A stretch of 64,000 bases of DNA from contig NZ_ACCD01000001.1 in assembly GCF_000173775.1 (NCBI RefSeq), positions 372,001-436,000 of the forward strand. The letters are read 5' to 3'. The translations under genes and the position numbers were made by a program. This document shows, piece by piece, positions 28,777-37,291 of the stretch (the first letter of the stretch is position 1; each line of letters starts with the position of its first letter). The notes beneath the pieces were generated by a model. That model had not been told where the DNA came from. It saw only the letters and a program-made list of their open reading frames with translations, and made no database searches. This DNA is from Yersinia rohdei ATCC 43380. Lineage in GTDB: Bacteria; Pseudomonadota; Gammaproteobacteria; Enterobacterales; Enterobacteriaceae.

Positions 28777-28837
28777 TTTCCCTGGTGTTGGCCGAATTGG
28801 CATCCCTTACTAAATGAGATTAGTAAGGGTTTTTTTT
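28777..28837 (+). ncRNA. Candidate small RNA 1 with ArcZ seed
   Basis: TTTCCCTGGTGTTGGC (28777-28792) equals the ArcZ seed as remembered (16/16), followed by a second TTGGCA (28798-28802). A 10-bp terminator stem then spans CCCTTACTAA (28804-28813) and TTAGTAAGGG (28820-28829), with eight T to 28837. With TATAAT at 28770 the transcript would be about 58 nt, the size of processed ArcZ but made directly. It is not ArcZ itself, which in enterics lies beside arcB. It is convergent with nrfG. Confidence 0.7.
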
Positions 28838-28869
28838 ACCTGTAATTTAGGCCCACACCCACGGCATGA

Positions 28870-29538
28870 CTAAGATGGCGGCTGCATCACCTGAGCTAAG
28901 GCAATAGCACGGATTATCATCGCGCGATCGGCCTCTGGATTATCACTCTCCAGTAGCCGTTGCCACACAGTAATGGCTTCGGCGTAGTGCCCCTGGGTAA
29001 AACTATCATTCGCTTGCAACATCAATGCGCTGTATTGCAAAGGATCTTTGGTCAGCGCCTGCTGTAGCCAATAGCTCACCTCACCGGTTATTTTTTGCCC
29101 GGATTGATAATAGAACACCACCGCCCGAGCGGCATCTAGCGCGGCGCTGGCCCCCTGTAAACGTTCTGCCTGTTGCAGTGCAATCAAGGCGTCCTCAAAT
29201 TCATTTCGATATAAATATTGTTGCGCCAAACTGAACCACAATTCGCCCTTTTCCGGCTCCTGACGAATACGTTGCTGTAACCGAAACAAGGCCGGATCAC
29301 GGCTCTGCTTATCCAACATGGAATTTAGCCGTGTCGCCTCAAGCTGGCGCAAAGTCTCGTGTTGTACCAAGGCATAGTTTCCAAGCTGCTGATAACCAAT
29401 AAGAATACCGCCTCCAATCAGCAAGCTGAATCCCAGTGGCCAGCGCCAGCTCAGGCGGCCATATTGCACCAGCCAAGGCCACCATATTCCCAGCAGAATC
29501 AGCAGCGAAAAAGTGGCTAACCCCATTGCCAGCAGCAT
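28870..29538 (-). CDS. nrfG: Formate-dependent nitrite reductase maturation protein NrfG
   Basis: TPR-containing subunit (222 aa) of the NrfEFG haem lyase that attaches haem to the special CxxCK site of NrfA. Two N-terminal membrane segments (about 1-20 and 33-50) are followed by tetratricopeptide repeats (WFSLAQQYLYRNEFEDALIALQQAERLQ; ALMLQANDSFTQGHYAEAITVWQRLL). The TPR part recognises the C-terminus of NrfA. The start overlaps the nrfF stop by 1 nt. Last gene of the nrf operon; no clear terminator of its own is seen. Confidence 0.9.
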   Translation of the reverse strand: MLLAMGLATFSLLILLGIWWPWLVQYGRLSWRWPLGFSLLIGGGILIGYQQLGNYALVQHETLRQLEATRLNSMLDKQSRDPALFRLQQRIRQEPEKGELWFSLAQQYLYRNEFEDALIALQQAERLQGASAALDAARAVVFYYQSGQKITGEVSYWLQQALTKDPLQYSALMLQANDSFTQGHYAEAITVWQRLLESDNPEADRAMIIRAIALAQVMQPPS

Positions 29539-29948
29539 CAGCGCGAACCTCTGCTAGCGGATAGCGAGCGGCGATGTATTCTCAACAGTAGCCCGCCTAA
29601 TACGCAGCACAATAGCACCCCAGGCCCAAACCAAAGCAGCCATGTTGCACTGCGCAGCGGCGGCCGATACAGTACAAAATCCCCATAGCGCTGGGTCATC
29701 AGGGCCTTTATCTCCTCAGAACTGTGCCCGGTTTCCACCAAGCGGTAGACCTCTAACCGTAAATCCTGTGCAATTGGTGATGTTGATTCCAGCAAGTTTT
29801 GATTTTGACATTGTGGGCAACGCAATTCTTTGGCTAACGCCACAGCCTGTTGTTGGTTTTGCGACGAGCTAAAATGATAGGTATCCACCAAATCGGCCCA
29901 TGCCCAAGGTGAACAGCTCAGCAATAGCATTATTATTAAGGTTTTCAT
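29538..29948 (-). CDS. nrfF: Haem lyase thiol-redox subunit NrfF (CcmH-like)
   Basis: 136-aa CcmH/NrfF-family protein. A signal peptide (MKTLIIMLLLSCSPWAWA) precedes a periplasmic domain with the redox motif LRCPQCQNQNL near residues 42-52, and one C-terminal transmembrane helix follows (WLLWFGPGVLLCCVLGGLLL). The Cys pair reduces the apocytochrome haem-binding cysteines. Overlaps the upstream thioredoxin gene by 4 nt. Confidence 0.92.
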   Translation of the reverse strand: MKTLIIMLLLSCSPWAWADLVDTYHFSSSQNQQQAVALAKELRCPQCQNQNLLESTSPIAQDLRLEVYRLVETGHSSEEIKALMTQRYGDFVLYRPPLRSATWLLWFGPGVLLCCVLGGLLLRIHRRSLSASRGSR

Positions 29949-30493
29949 CGGCGACTGGCCTTAGTGGCTTCCACCAGTAATGGCATAAATTGCTGCTGCC
30001 ATATTTCTGCTGTCATTTCCCCCGCATAGCGCTGGCGAATAACTCCGCTGGCATCAATTAGCCAGGTTTCTGGGGTACCATACACCCCCATCGCCAGTGC
30101 CAAGGTGCCTTGGGGATCGTAAAGACTTTTTTGATAAGGATTGCCGTAGCGTTGCAATGTAGCCAATGCCGCCTGACGAGAATCCCGGTAATTCAGCCCA
30201 TAGAACTGCACCCCATCCAGGGTGCTGGCTATCTGCCCCAATGCCGCCAGCTCTTGCTTACAACTGGCACACCAACTGGCCCAGACATTTATCACTGTCA
30301 CTCGCCCCTGCAAGTGTTCCCGGGTTATTTTCTGGCTAGGTTGCTGTAAGTCAGATAAAGAAAAAGCAGGGAAAGGCAGGTATTGCTCAGCTAATTCAAG
30401 CCGATGCGGATCACGATGTAAGCCGCTATACAGCACGCCGCCCAAGATTAGGGCCAGCAGTGGAACCAGCAACCAAGGCCAGCGTTGTTTCAT
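29945..30493 (-). CDS. Membrane-anchored thioredoxin of the DsbE/CcmG type
   Basis: 182-aa thiol:disulfide oxidoreductase with an N-terminal anchor (WPWLLVPLLALILGGVLY) and a TlpA/DsbE fold with active site WASWCASCKQEL. It also shows the YGTPETWLID cis-Pro segment typical of CcmG. It lies between nrfE and nrfF with 4-nt overlaps on both sides, so it is part of the NrfA maturation system and probably keeps NrfF or apo-NrfA reduced. The E. coli nrf operon has no such gene. Confidence 0.9.
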   Translation of the reverse strand: MKQRWPWLLVPLLALILGGVLYSGLHRDPHRLELAEQYLPFPAFSLSDLQQPSQKITREHLQGRVTVINVWASWCASCKQELAALGQIASTLDGVQFYGLNYRDSRQAALATLQRYGNPYQKSLYDPQGTLALAMGVYGTPETWLIDASGVIRQRYAGEMTAEIWQQQFMPLLVEATKASRR

Positions 30494-32373
30494 TTTTCAC
30501 CTTCACTGGCATCACCTGCCCGCCGCCAAAATGCCAGTAAGCCGCCCAATACCATCATCAGAGCGCCGCCCCAAATCCAACTGACTCGCGGTTTATAATA
30601 CAGACGCACGCTGTACTCCCCGGCACCTAAATTATCCCCCAGCACGGCATAAAAATCGGCCAGTGGGCCACTGACAATTGCCGGTTCAATCATCAGCATT
30701 TCGCGCGCACTGTAATGCCGCCGCTCCGGTCGCAATGTGGTTACCGGTTGCCCATGCTGACTGACCTTAATCTGCGCCCGTTCACTGGTGTAGTTGGGGC
30801 CAACCAATAGCTCAGTTTGATGATAAGTAAATTGGTATCCGGCTAAGCTAACCTGACGACCGGGAGACATGCGGCTGCCCTGCTCCACGGCATAATTTGT
30901 GGCGAACAACATGCCCAGTAAGCTCACCGCCACCCCGCCATGTATCAGCCATGATAGCCAACGTATCTTGGGGGCGAACAGCGGCGCACATAATGCCCAC
31001 CAAGCCAAGGTGACACCCGGCACCATACCAACTTGCCAGCTGGCCTGAAACAGACCTGAACTGTACAGGCCAGCGCCGATGGCAAATAACGCCGGGATAA
31101 CCATGCGCCACATAGTGGGGGCGGGGCTTTGCCGCCAATGAGCAAAGGGAGCCAACCCCATCAGCAACAGCAATAACAGCATAAAAGGTGTCAGTGTCTG
31201 GTTAAAATAGGGTGCGCCCACCGACAGCGAACCTAAACCTAACGCACTGAAAATTAATGGATATAAGGTGCCGATTAGCACGGTAATGGCAGCAATGCTC
31301 AGCAATACCATTGCCGCCAATAGCAGGGTTTCTAAGGAGAAAAGTGTGAAATCAGCTGGCCGGTTATTCCCCTGAACTCGCCAGGCAAACAGAGATAATG
31401 ACGCCAAGGTCACGACACCCAATAGCACCAGTAGCGCCTCGCCACGAGCGGCATCCACAGCAAAAGCATGTACCGAGGTCAACACGCCGGAGCGGACAAT
31501 AAAAGTGCCCAACAGGCAGAGTTGAAAGGTCACTAATGACAGCAACACGCCCCATTGATGATAGACACCGCGCCGCGCGCTGATAGCCAACACATGCAAC
31601 AAGGCGGTGCCAGTAAGCCAGGGCAATAATGAGGCATTCTCAACCGGGTCCCAAAACCACCAGCCCCCCCAACCCAGCTCGCTGTATGCCCACCAAGCGC
31701 CTAATAATATCCCCACTGTTAATAGGCTCCAGGCGGCCAATACCCACGAGCGGCTATAACGCGCCAGGTACAGGCCACTGTTCCCCTCCAGTAAGGTGGC
31801 ACAGGCGAAAGCAAAGCTGATGGCAAAACCGCTATAGCCCAGATAGAGCAGTGGCGGGTGAAATATCAGTGCCAAATCCTGCAGCATCGGGTTCAAATCA
31901 CGCCCCTCTGCTAAGGTAGGAAATAGCCGCTCGAAAGGATTGGAGAAAAAGAGGATAAAAATGCTCAGAATAACTAGCAGCCAGCCCATCACCCCCAGTG
32001 AGCGGGCAAAAAACCGCAGAGGGAAATGGCGGCGAAACCAGGTTAGCGCGCTGCTCCACATACTGAGTGCAAACAGCAGAAACAGCATTGAGCCCTCATG
32101 CCCGCCCCAGATGGCCGCCATTTTATAAAATAGCGGGAGCTGGCTGTTACTGTGCTGCGCAACATAAAGTACTGAGAAATCATCATTAACAAAGCTCCAA
32201 CCCAGTGACAATAGAGCCAGAGCAATAAATAAGGTGACGCCATAACTGAGCGGCGCCAGCCAATACAGCAAAGGTAAGCGCCGCCCATGCAAAGCCATAA
32301 AGGGCACACTGCCGAGCAACAGCGCCAGTGACGCCGCCGCAAGCAGTGACAACAACCCCAGTTCAGCTATCAT
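30490..32373 (-). CDS. nrfE: Haem lyase subunit NrfE (CcmF-like)
   Basis: 627-aa polytopic membrane protein of the CcmF/NrfE/CcsA family, longer than E. coli NrfE (552) and close to CcmF (about 647). The WWD haem-handling motif is present as GWGGWWFWDPVENASLLPWL near residue 235. Conserved His residues occur in MAAIWGGHEGSM, IFHPPLLYLGYSG and LTSVHAFAVD. The C-terminal periplasmic domain and final helix are complete. With NrfF and NrfG it forms the lyase for the CxxCK haem. Overlaps the downstream thioredoxin gene by 4 nt. Confidence 0.92.
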   Translation of the reverse strand: MIAELGLLSLLAAASLALLLGSVPFMALHGRRLPLLYWLAPLSYGVTLFIALALLSLGWSFVNDDFSVLYVAQHSNSQLPLFYKMAAIWGGHEGSMLFLLFALSMWSSALTWFRRHFPLRFFARSLGVMGWLLVILSIFILFFSNPFERLFPTLAEGRDLNPMLQDLALIFHPPLLYLGYSGFAISFAFACATLLEGNSGLYLARYSRSWVLAAWSLLTVGILLGAWWAYSELGWGGWWFWDPVENASLLPWLTGTALLHVLAISARRGVYHQWGVLLSLVTFQLCLLGTFIVRSGVLTSVHAFAVDAARGEALLVLLGVVTLASLSLFAWRVQGNNRPADFTLFSLETLLLAAMVLLSIAAITVLIGTLYPLIFSALGLGSLSVGAPYFNQTLTPFMLLLLLLMGLAPFAHWRQSPAPTMWRMVIPALFAIGAGLYSSGLFQASWQVGMVPGVTLAWWALCAPLFAPKIRWLSWLIHGGVAVSLLGMLFATNYAVEQGSRMSPGRQVSLAGYQFTYHQTELLVGPNYTSERAQIKVSQHGQPVTTLRPERRHYSAREMLMIEPAIVSGPLADFYAVLGDNLGAGEYSVRLYYKPRVSWIWGGALMMVLGGLLAFWRRAGDASEGEK

Positions 32374-32405
32374 ACTCTCGTGCCCGCCCCTGCAAATCTC
32401 ATCCT

Positions 32406-33371
32406 TTAAACCACCGTCATCTGACCGGCATAAAGAATGAAAAAACGTAATACCAAAACACCGAACAAGCTCAGGCCCGAAACCATCAGCAAGAAAGGAA
32501 CTCGGTGGCGCACTTTTTGGCTACAATAGCGGTTGAGCGCCATTGGCAGCACCATGCCGCAGCCAATAACCCAGAACCAAAACATCAGCGCCCAGAAACC
32601 ACCGCCGAGGGCGACCCCTACCGCCACCTCTTTTTGCCCCCCGCCGAACCACAGCCCGGCAAAGAACGCCAACAGTAAAAATAACTCCAGCCAGACCACC
32701 GGTTTTTCCAATCGATGGACAAAAGCCAATGCCGGGCTGTGGACGGGTTCTTTAAAAAACACCACTGAACACAACACCATTGCAGCAATACCGGAAGAGA
32801 CACCAGAGAACAGAAATAACACCGGCAGCACGGGGTTATTTAGCAATGGGTAGCTTTTCAATGCAGATAACAGAAAACCGGTGTAAGCCCCTAAAGCCAC
32901 CGCCAGCAGCATCATCACCGGCTCAAGCTTGCGCTCTATGGGGGCCAGCCAATTCAGCACCTTGCCCACCCAACACAATTTTGGATAGGGCTGCAATAAG
33001 GCGGTTAGCCAATGCCGAAATATCACTGCCAGCCATAGCAACAAAACCACCATATAGATTTGAAAGAGCATAACCCCCAGAGACATGACCGAGTGAGGGC
33101 TGTAGAAAAACATCAGCTTCCAGAAAGTCCAGGGCCGGGTGAGGTGCAGGATCAAGATGAATAAACCGCAGATAACCGCCAGTGGCGCAATAATCGCCGT
33201 GGACTTGAGCAGCCCGCTCTGTGCGGCCTCCGCCCGCAAAACTCGCTGCTTCACCAACAGGCTAACCACCACCATTCCGGCAGAAACACCAATTAAAAAC
33301 AGATAGATAGCAATCGGCCAGTCCCAAACTAATGATTCAAAATGAAATGGCGTGTTCAATGTAGGGCTCAT
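32406..33371 (-). CDS. nrfD: Nitrite reductase quinol-oxidising membrane subunit NrfD
   Basis: 321-aa integral membrane protein (E. coli 318) with eight to nine helices, of the NrfD/PsrC family. It oxidises menaquinol and passes electrons to NrfC. The N-terminus FHFESLVWDWPIAIYLFLIGVSAG is the family signature. The stop is 32 bp before the nrfE start; its own start overlaps the end of nrfC by 4 nt. Confidence 0.93.
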   Translation of the reverse strand: MSPTLNTPFHFESLVWDWPIAIYLFLIGVSAGMVVVSLLVKQRVLRAEAAQSGLLKSTAIIAPLAVICGLFILILHLTRPWTFWKLMFFYSPHSVMSLGVMLFQIYMVVLLLWLAVIFRHWLTALLQPYPKLCWVGKVLNWLAPIERKLEPVMMLLAVALGAYTGFLLSALKSYPLLNNPVLPVLFLFSGVSSGIAAMVLCSVVFFKEPVHSPALAFVHRLEKPVVWLELFLLLAFFAGLWFGGGQKEVAVGVALGGGFWALMFWFWVIGCGMVLPMALNRYCSQKVRHRVPFLLMVSGLSLFGVLVLRFFILYAGQMTVV

Positions 33372-34039
33372 CCGCTTATCTCCCCATACTGGAAAGGAAC
33401 GCGATACAGTTTCGGCTGGGTTCCCAGATGTAACTTGGCCCGATAGACACTGCGCTGATGCAACAGCTTCACCAATTCAGAGTTCGGATCGTCCAGATTG
33501 CCAAAGACCAGTGCTTTAGTGGGGCACGACAGCACACAAGCCGGTTGCTTCCCCTGTTTGAGATTGGTTTTTCGGCAAAAATCACATTTATCGGCAGTTT
33601 TCGTCACCGGATGAATAAAACGAACCCGATACGGACAGGCCGCAATACAATACTGGCAGCCAACACAAAGGTCAGGATTGACATCAACAATCCCGGTGGC
33701 CTTATCACGGTAAGATGCGCCGGTGGGGCAAACATCCACACAGGGTGCCCGGTCACAATGTTGGCAAGAATGGCGATAAAACTGATATTTCACGGCGGGA
33801 AACTCACCAATGGGCTGGCTGCGGATGATATTTAACCGCGAGACGCCGGCGGGTACCTGATTAACTTCACGACAAGCATCCATGCACGCGGTGCAGCCAA
33901 TACAGCGGGTTTCGTCATGTAGCATGCCGTAACGAACGCCATCAATCGTGCCGCTGAGTGCCAATACGCGCCCGGTGGAGCCGGTCATAAAAATCAGCGC
34001 CCCCATACTGGCGATAAAATGACGACGATTAGTCTTCAT
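33368..34039 (-). CDS. nrfC: Nitrite reductase iron-sulfur subunit NrfC
   Basis: About 223 aa, the E. coli length. A twin-arginine signal [20 protein letters not shown] is followed by four [4Fe-4S] cysteine groups ([39 protein letters not shown]...CVLSC). The frame extends 17 codons further upstream, but the ATG at 34039 overlaps the nrfB stop as ATGA, a normal coupled start, and gives a proper Tat signal. It carries electrons from NrfD to NrfB. Confidence 0.94.
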   Translation of the reverse strand: MKTNRRHFIASMGALIFMTGSTGRVLALSGTIDGVRYGMLHDETRCIGCTACMDACREVNQVPAGVSRLNIIRSQPIGEFPAVKYQFYRHSCQHCDRAPCVDVCPTGASYRDKATGIVDVNPDLCVGCQYCIAACPYRVRFIHPVTKTADKCDFCRKTNLKQGKQPACVLSCPTKALVFGNLDDPNSELVKLLHQRSVYRAKLHLGTQPKLYRVPFQYGEISG

Positions 34040-34608
34040 GGCGCGACCTTCGGTATCAGCTCCTGCTGACGACGATGACAATCCACACAAATTTTTACCC
34101 GCCCCTGGTCATCAAGGCCATGCATTGGATCGGTTTTCGGGTGCAACTGATGGCAACTGGCACAGGAAAGCTTCAACATATGCACATCATGTGGCCAGAA
34201 TGCTTCACGTAATTTTTCCGGCTGATGGCAACTCATGCAAACACTGTTTTGTTGAGACACACTGAACGGCGCCTGTTCGGTCTTCAGCATATCCTGGTTA
34301 AACCGCATCACATCTTTGACACCATTGCGGTGCAATACCGATGCCTTGCCATGACAATTGGTACAAGTGACGGCTAATTGTGTATTCGGATTTACTGCAC
34401 CAGCATGTTTGCCGTGCAGCGCATCTTTTTGTTCTTTATGACATTGGACACAAGCAGCATCTGGGTTACGTTGCGGCTCAACAACATGACGCGAGCCACT
34501 TGTTGGCAACACTGTGGTTTTCGCTGCATCAGCCGGTGTGGTGGCGAATGTGGGCTGGGCCAACACCACCAGCAACACCGCCAGACAGAATGAACGTAAA
34601 ACGCGCAT
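34036..34608 (-). CDS. nrfB: Pentahaem cytochrome c NrfB
   Basis: 190-aa periplasmic pentahaem cytochrome that feeds electrons to NrfA. Signal peptide [22 protein letters not shown]. Exactly five CxxCH haem sites are visible: CVQCH, CTNCH, CMSCH, CASCH, CVDCH. It follows nrfA after a 90-bp gap that holds a stable hairpin, and is coupled to nrfC. Confidence 0.95.
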   Translation of the reverse strand: MRVLRSFCLAVLLVVLAQPTFATTPADAAKTTVLPTSGSRHVVEPQRNPDAACVQCHKEQKDALHGKHAGAVNPNTQLAVTCTNCHGKASVLHRNGVKDVMRFNQDMLKTEQAPFSVSQQNSVCMSCHQPEKLREAFWPHDVHMLKLSCASCHQLHPKTDPMHGLDDQGRVKICVDCHRRQQELIPKVAP

Positions 34609-34662
34609 GGTTATTCCACCTTTGCTATGGCCCCAATCTGGAGCCAGTCTGTTCCTGGAATA

Positions 34663-34693
34663 GCTCCGGTAGGCTTTATCACCCTACCGGAGC
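34663..34693 (-). promoter_or_regulatory. Intercistronic hairpin between nrfA and nrfB
   Basis: A perfect 11-bp stem GCTCCGGTAGG / CCTACCGGAGC with 9-nt loop, 5 bp past the nrfA stop. No T-run follows on the minus strand, so it is more likely an mRNA-stabilising or partial attenuation structure that lets nrfA be made in excess over nrfBCDEFG. Confidence 0.55.
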
Positions 34694-34698
34694 GCCGC

Positions 34699-36120
34699 TT
34701 ACTGGCTCAAACGGCCCGCTTTTCTGGCTTGAGCATCCCAGGCTGGCACCACCTGCTGCAGAAACTCCTGTTTCTCGCTGTTCAGCTTATCCATATCCAT
34801 CCCCAGTGCTTGTTGCGCTTTGAGTTTGGTGGAAATATCCGGCACCGGAATTTCGTGGCTAATCCCTTTAGTGGCCAACAGTCGTGCCAGTTTAGTTCGG
34901 GCATCGGCGGCTTTATTCAACGCGCCGCCGAGCACTCGTAACCCAACATCAGGGGCATGCATATGGATCCCGTGGGAAGCAATGGCATAATCCCAGCGCC
35001 ACTGCGCATGGCGGATATCTTGTAAAATCGGTGTCATTTCTTGCTCTGTCGCCCCAGCATCCCAAGCAGCTTTAGCTTCGTAATGCGCCTGTACCAGCTG
35101 TTTCTCCACATTCGCTCTCAGCTCCTGGATGCTGGCTTTGCGCTCGGCAACAATATCCTGCAAGGTTTTTTTATCCTGGGTATGGCAATTAACACAGGTG
35201 CTTTCGAAGCTATCAAAGGGATTGCGGATTTGATGGTCGGTATATACTTTGCCCTCTGCATTTTGGATTTTCGGCATATGACAATCGATGCAGCTGACAT
35301 TATTTTTACCGTGAATACCTGCACGCCAGGTTTCGTACTCAGGGTGCTGGGCTTTCAACATTGGCGTTTTTGATAAGGGGTGAATCCAATCAGCGAAAGC
35401 AATTTCGTCGTAATACTTCTCCATTGACTCCACATCCGTCCCTTTATCCCAAGGGTATTTCACTGCTTTATCTTTACCCGTAAAGTGATATTCAACATGG
35501 CATTGGCTGCACACCATAGATTGCTTATCCAAGCGACTGGCATGTTCAAAAGGTTTATTGATAGATTGCAGCGCCCGCTCGGTATAAGGGCGCGAGAGAA
35601 CCAAAGCGGGTTTTCCAGCAGCAAAATCAGCCGTGGCAGTATCATGGCAATCAGCACAACCTAACTGATTGACGACTTCTGGGCCGCCTTTGGCCCATGT
35701 GCCTTTGAAGTACGCGTCTTCGCCCTGTTCATTAATCATGCGGGCAACATCCGGGCTTTTACAGCTCCAACATGCCATTGGCAATGGGCCGTCTTCTGCC
35801 GTTTTGGGTGCGCCAGTACGCAATGTTTCGCGCACATCAGTTACCGCATAAGCATGCCCACGAGGTTTGTTATAATCTTTAGCAAAGGGATAACCCGCCC
35901 ATAAAATCACCAGATTGGGATCTTCCGCCAAGGCATCTTCTCGTGGCCCACTCTCTTTGGTTTTCAGCCAAGAGGTAAATTGATCCACATGCTGCTCGGC
36001 GAATTTATCATTGCGGGCCTCAATGGGCGGCGTAGGTGCTGCCGACAAAGTAAACATTCCCCCCAGAACTAAAAACGCCAATATCCCTACCGACATCTGC
36101 CTTATAAATTTGCTCACCAT
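34699..36120 (-). CDS. nrfA: Ammonia-forming cytochrome c nitrite reductase NrfA
   Basis: Periplasmic pentahaem nitrite reductase of 473 aa (E. coli 478), reducing nitrite to ammonium with six electrons. After a signal peptide (ending LSAAP), the catalytic CWSCK haem site is at residues 117-121, followed by four CxxCH sites (CADCH, CSQCH, CIDCH, CVNCH). The frame is open 55 codons further, but the ATG at 36120 has CTGGAG 5 nt upstream and the family N-terminus. First gene of the nrf operon, with an FNR-like site about 190 bp upstream. Confidence 0.96.
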   Translation of the reverse strand: MVSKFIRQMSVGILAFLVLGGMFTLSAAPTPPIEARNDKFAEQHVDQFTSWLKTKESGPREDALAEDPNLVILWAGYPFAKDYNKPRGHAYAVTDVRETLRTGAPKTAEDGPLPMACWSCKSPDVARMINEQGEDAYFKGTWAKGGPEVVNQLGCADCHDTATADFAAGKPALVLSRPYTERALQSINKPFEHASRLDKQSMVCSQCHVEYHFTGKDKAVKYPWDKGTDVESMEKYYDEIAFADWIHPLSKTPMLKAQHPEYETWRAGIHGKNNVSCIDCHMPKIQNAEGKVYTDHQIRNPFDSFESTCVNCHTQDKKTLQDIVAERKASIQELRANVEKQLVQAHYEAKAAWDAGATEQEMTPILQDIRHAQWRWDYAIASHGIHMHAPDVGLRVLGGALNKAADARTKLARLLATKGISHEIPVPDISTKLKAQQALGMDMDKLNSEKQEFLQQVVPAWDAQARKAGRLSQ

Positions 36121-36308
36121 AAATACTCCAGTGTGTTTTTCCATCCCGGACGTTGTCAGTGTCCGCACCAGACAGTCATTTTTTATTTTTAGACCCGTAA
36201 GAGGATGAAAAACATTCAGCCAAGGAGACCCAAGACAAATATCACCCAATAAGGTTATGGAGATAATAAGGAGGATTTTCAGCAAATTATTTGTTGCAGT
36301 AAGAATGC

Positions 36309-36322
36309 TTGTTTTAGATCAA
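36309..36322 (-). promoter_or_regulatory. FNR site upstream of nrfA
   Basis: TTGTTTTAGATCAA (plus strand) matches nine of ten defined positions of TTGAT-N4-ATCAA. On the minus strand a -10-like TAATTT (36284-36289) lies at a distance suitable for a site centred near -41.5, with a start near 36275 and a leader of about 150 nt. E. coli nrfA is FNR-activated. Confidence 0.6.
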
Positions 36323-36739
36323 ACAATTTTAGTGTGGGTATTCACTTTTATGAAGTAGCTCAAAAAAAACTCACTCGATTAGACAAATTTACACAAAATC
36401 AACCATATACCTCTTTATGGGTAGTGGCGTAAGTTTAAAATGACTACGTAACAAATTCAGACTAAATACATGTCGGGGCAATGCCATTGACCGGTAAAAA
36501 GTACCTGAGTAAATAGTTTTAATCTGGGGCTGAAGTTTTTAAGGTCTTTGGTAGGGAAATAATGCGAATAAAACCGGCCAGTCTGTAGAGAACGGGATGT
36601 GGAAGGTAACATTAATCAGCGCGTGGCGTTTGAGATAATGCGAACCCACAGTGGGCAATAAAAGCGATGCCGAGACTGCGGCAATATTAGGGGTAAAATA
36701 CAACGCCTAATCCTGAGTATAAATTTAAAAATAAGCAGG

Positions 36740-36769
36740 CCGGGCTAATAAGCTCGGTTTGTTATTTTA
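36740..36769 (+). terminator. Terminator-like hairpin in gene-free region
   Basis: 7-bp stem with one G-T pair and a 4-nt loop, followed by a T-rich tail. No annotated gene precedes it on the plus strand. Confidence 0.4.
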
Positions 36770-37155
36770 TCAATGAATGGCCGGCCAAAAATGCTGACAT
36801 GGGTTGTCATCGATAAAAGCTGCAAAAGTCTGCTGTTATATTAATGTACCATTCACCTATTCCTCTCCCCTCTCTGATAGCCTGAGTTTGTTCTTGCTGT
36901 TATGTAGGAAAATAACGCAATTGCTATTAACTATGCAGGTGCATAGATTATTTTAGAAAAATTAGCGCACGCGGAGTACTACTTTTGGTAAAAAAATAAC
37001 CATATAAAAATAAAATGCTAATTTCTCTGATAAAAACAGAAACAAAACCATTCGGTAACCCAGTGATTATCCTATAGTTACATATAGCAAATTAGGTTCA
37101 TTAAAACAATCAAGATCATTGAATTAACAGTAAAAATTAAAATCGTGGAAATAAC

Positions 37156-37169
37156 TTGACCAAAATCAT
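37156..37169 (+). promoter_or_regulatory. FNR-like box upstream of candidate small RNA 2
   Basis: TTGACCAAAATCAT matches eight of ten FNR positions. It lies 58 bp before the conserved TTTCCCT, within 1 bp of the position of the corresponding box at the first locus. Confidence 0.45.
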
Positions 37170-37213
37170 ATTTTCGAAGAAAGTTAACGTTATCATGAGA
37201 AACATCTTAAAAC

Positions 37214-37274
37214 TTTCCCTAGTGTTGGCCTATTGGCATCCCTTATCGAAGAGACGGAGATAAGGGATTTTTTT
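37214..37274 (+). ncRNA. Candidate small RNA 2 with ArcZ-like seed
   Basis: TTTCCCTAGTGTTGGC (37214-37229) matches the ArcZ seed at 15 of 16 positions. A second TTGGCA follows, then a terminator stem CCCTTATC (37240-37247) / GATAAGGG (37259-37266) and seven T to 37274. Aligned with the copy at 28777 it is collinear apart from a 1-nt gap; the loop sequences differ while the stems are conserved, as expected of an RNA. The -10 is weaker (TTAAAA). Predicted RNA about 58 nt, reading away from nrfA. Confidence 0.68.
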
Positions 37275-37291
37275 CCTACAAAGGAATCATT

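Larger units (their letters stand above)
36323..37213. other. Long gene-free region upstream of nrf promoter
   Basis: Nearly 900 bp with no credible gene in any frame. It includes a terminator-like hairpin CCGGGCT-N4-AGCTCGG followed by TTTGTTATTTT (36740-36769, plus strand), which suggests a short plus-strand transcript of unknown start, and AT-rich sequence from 36950 leading to the second candidate small RNA. Confidence 0.45.

Noticed and set aside
28777-28805. Reading the TTGGCC/TTGGCA motifs of the RNA elements as a sigma-54 promoter
   Set aside because: The TGGC and TTGC elements and their spacing do not fit the -24/-12 consensus, and a TATAAT with a downstream terminator explains the locus better.
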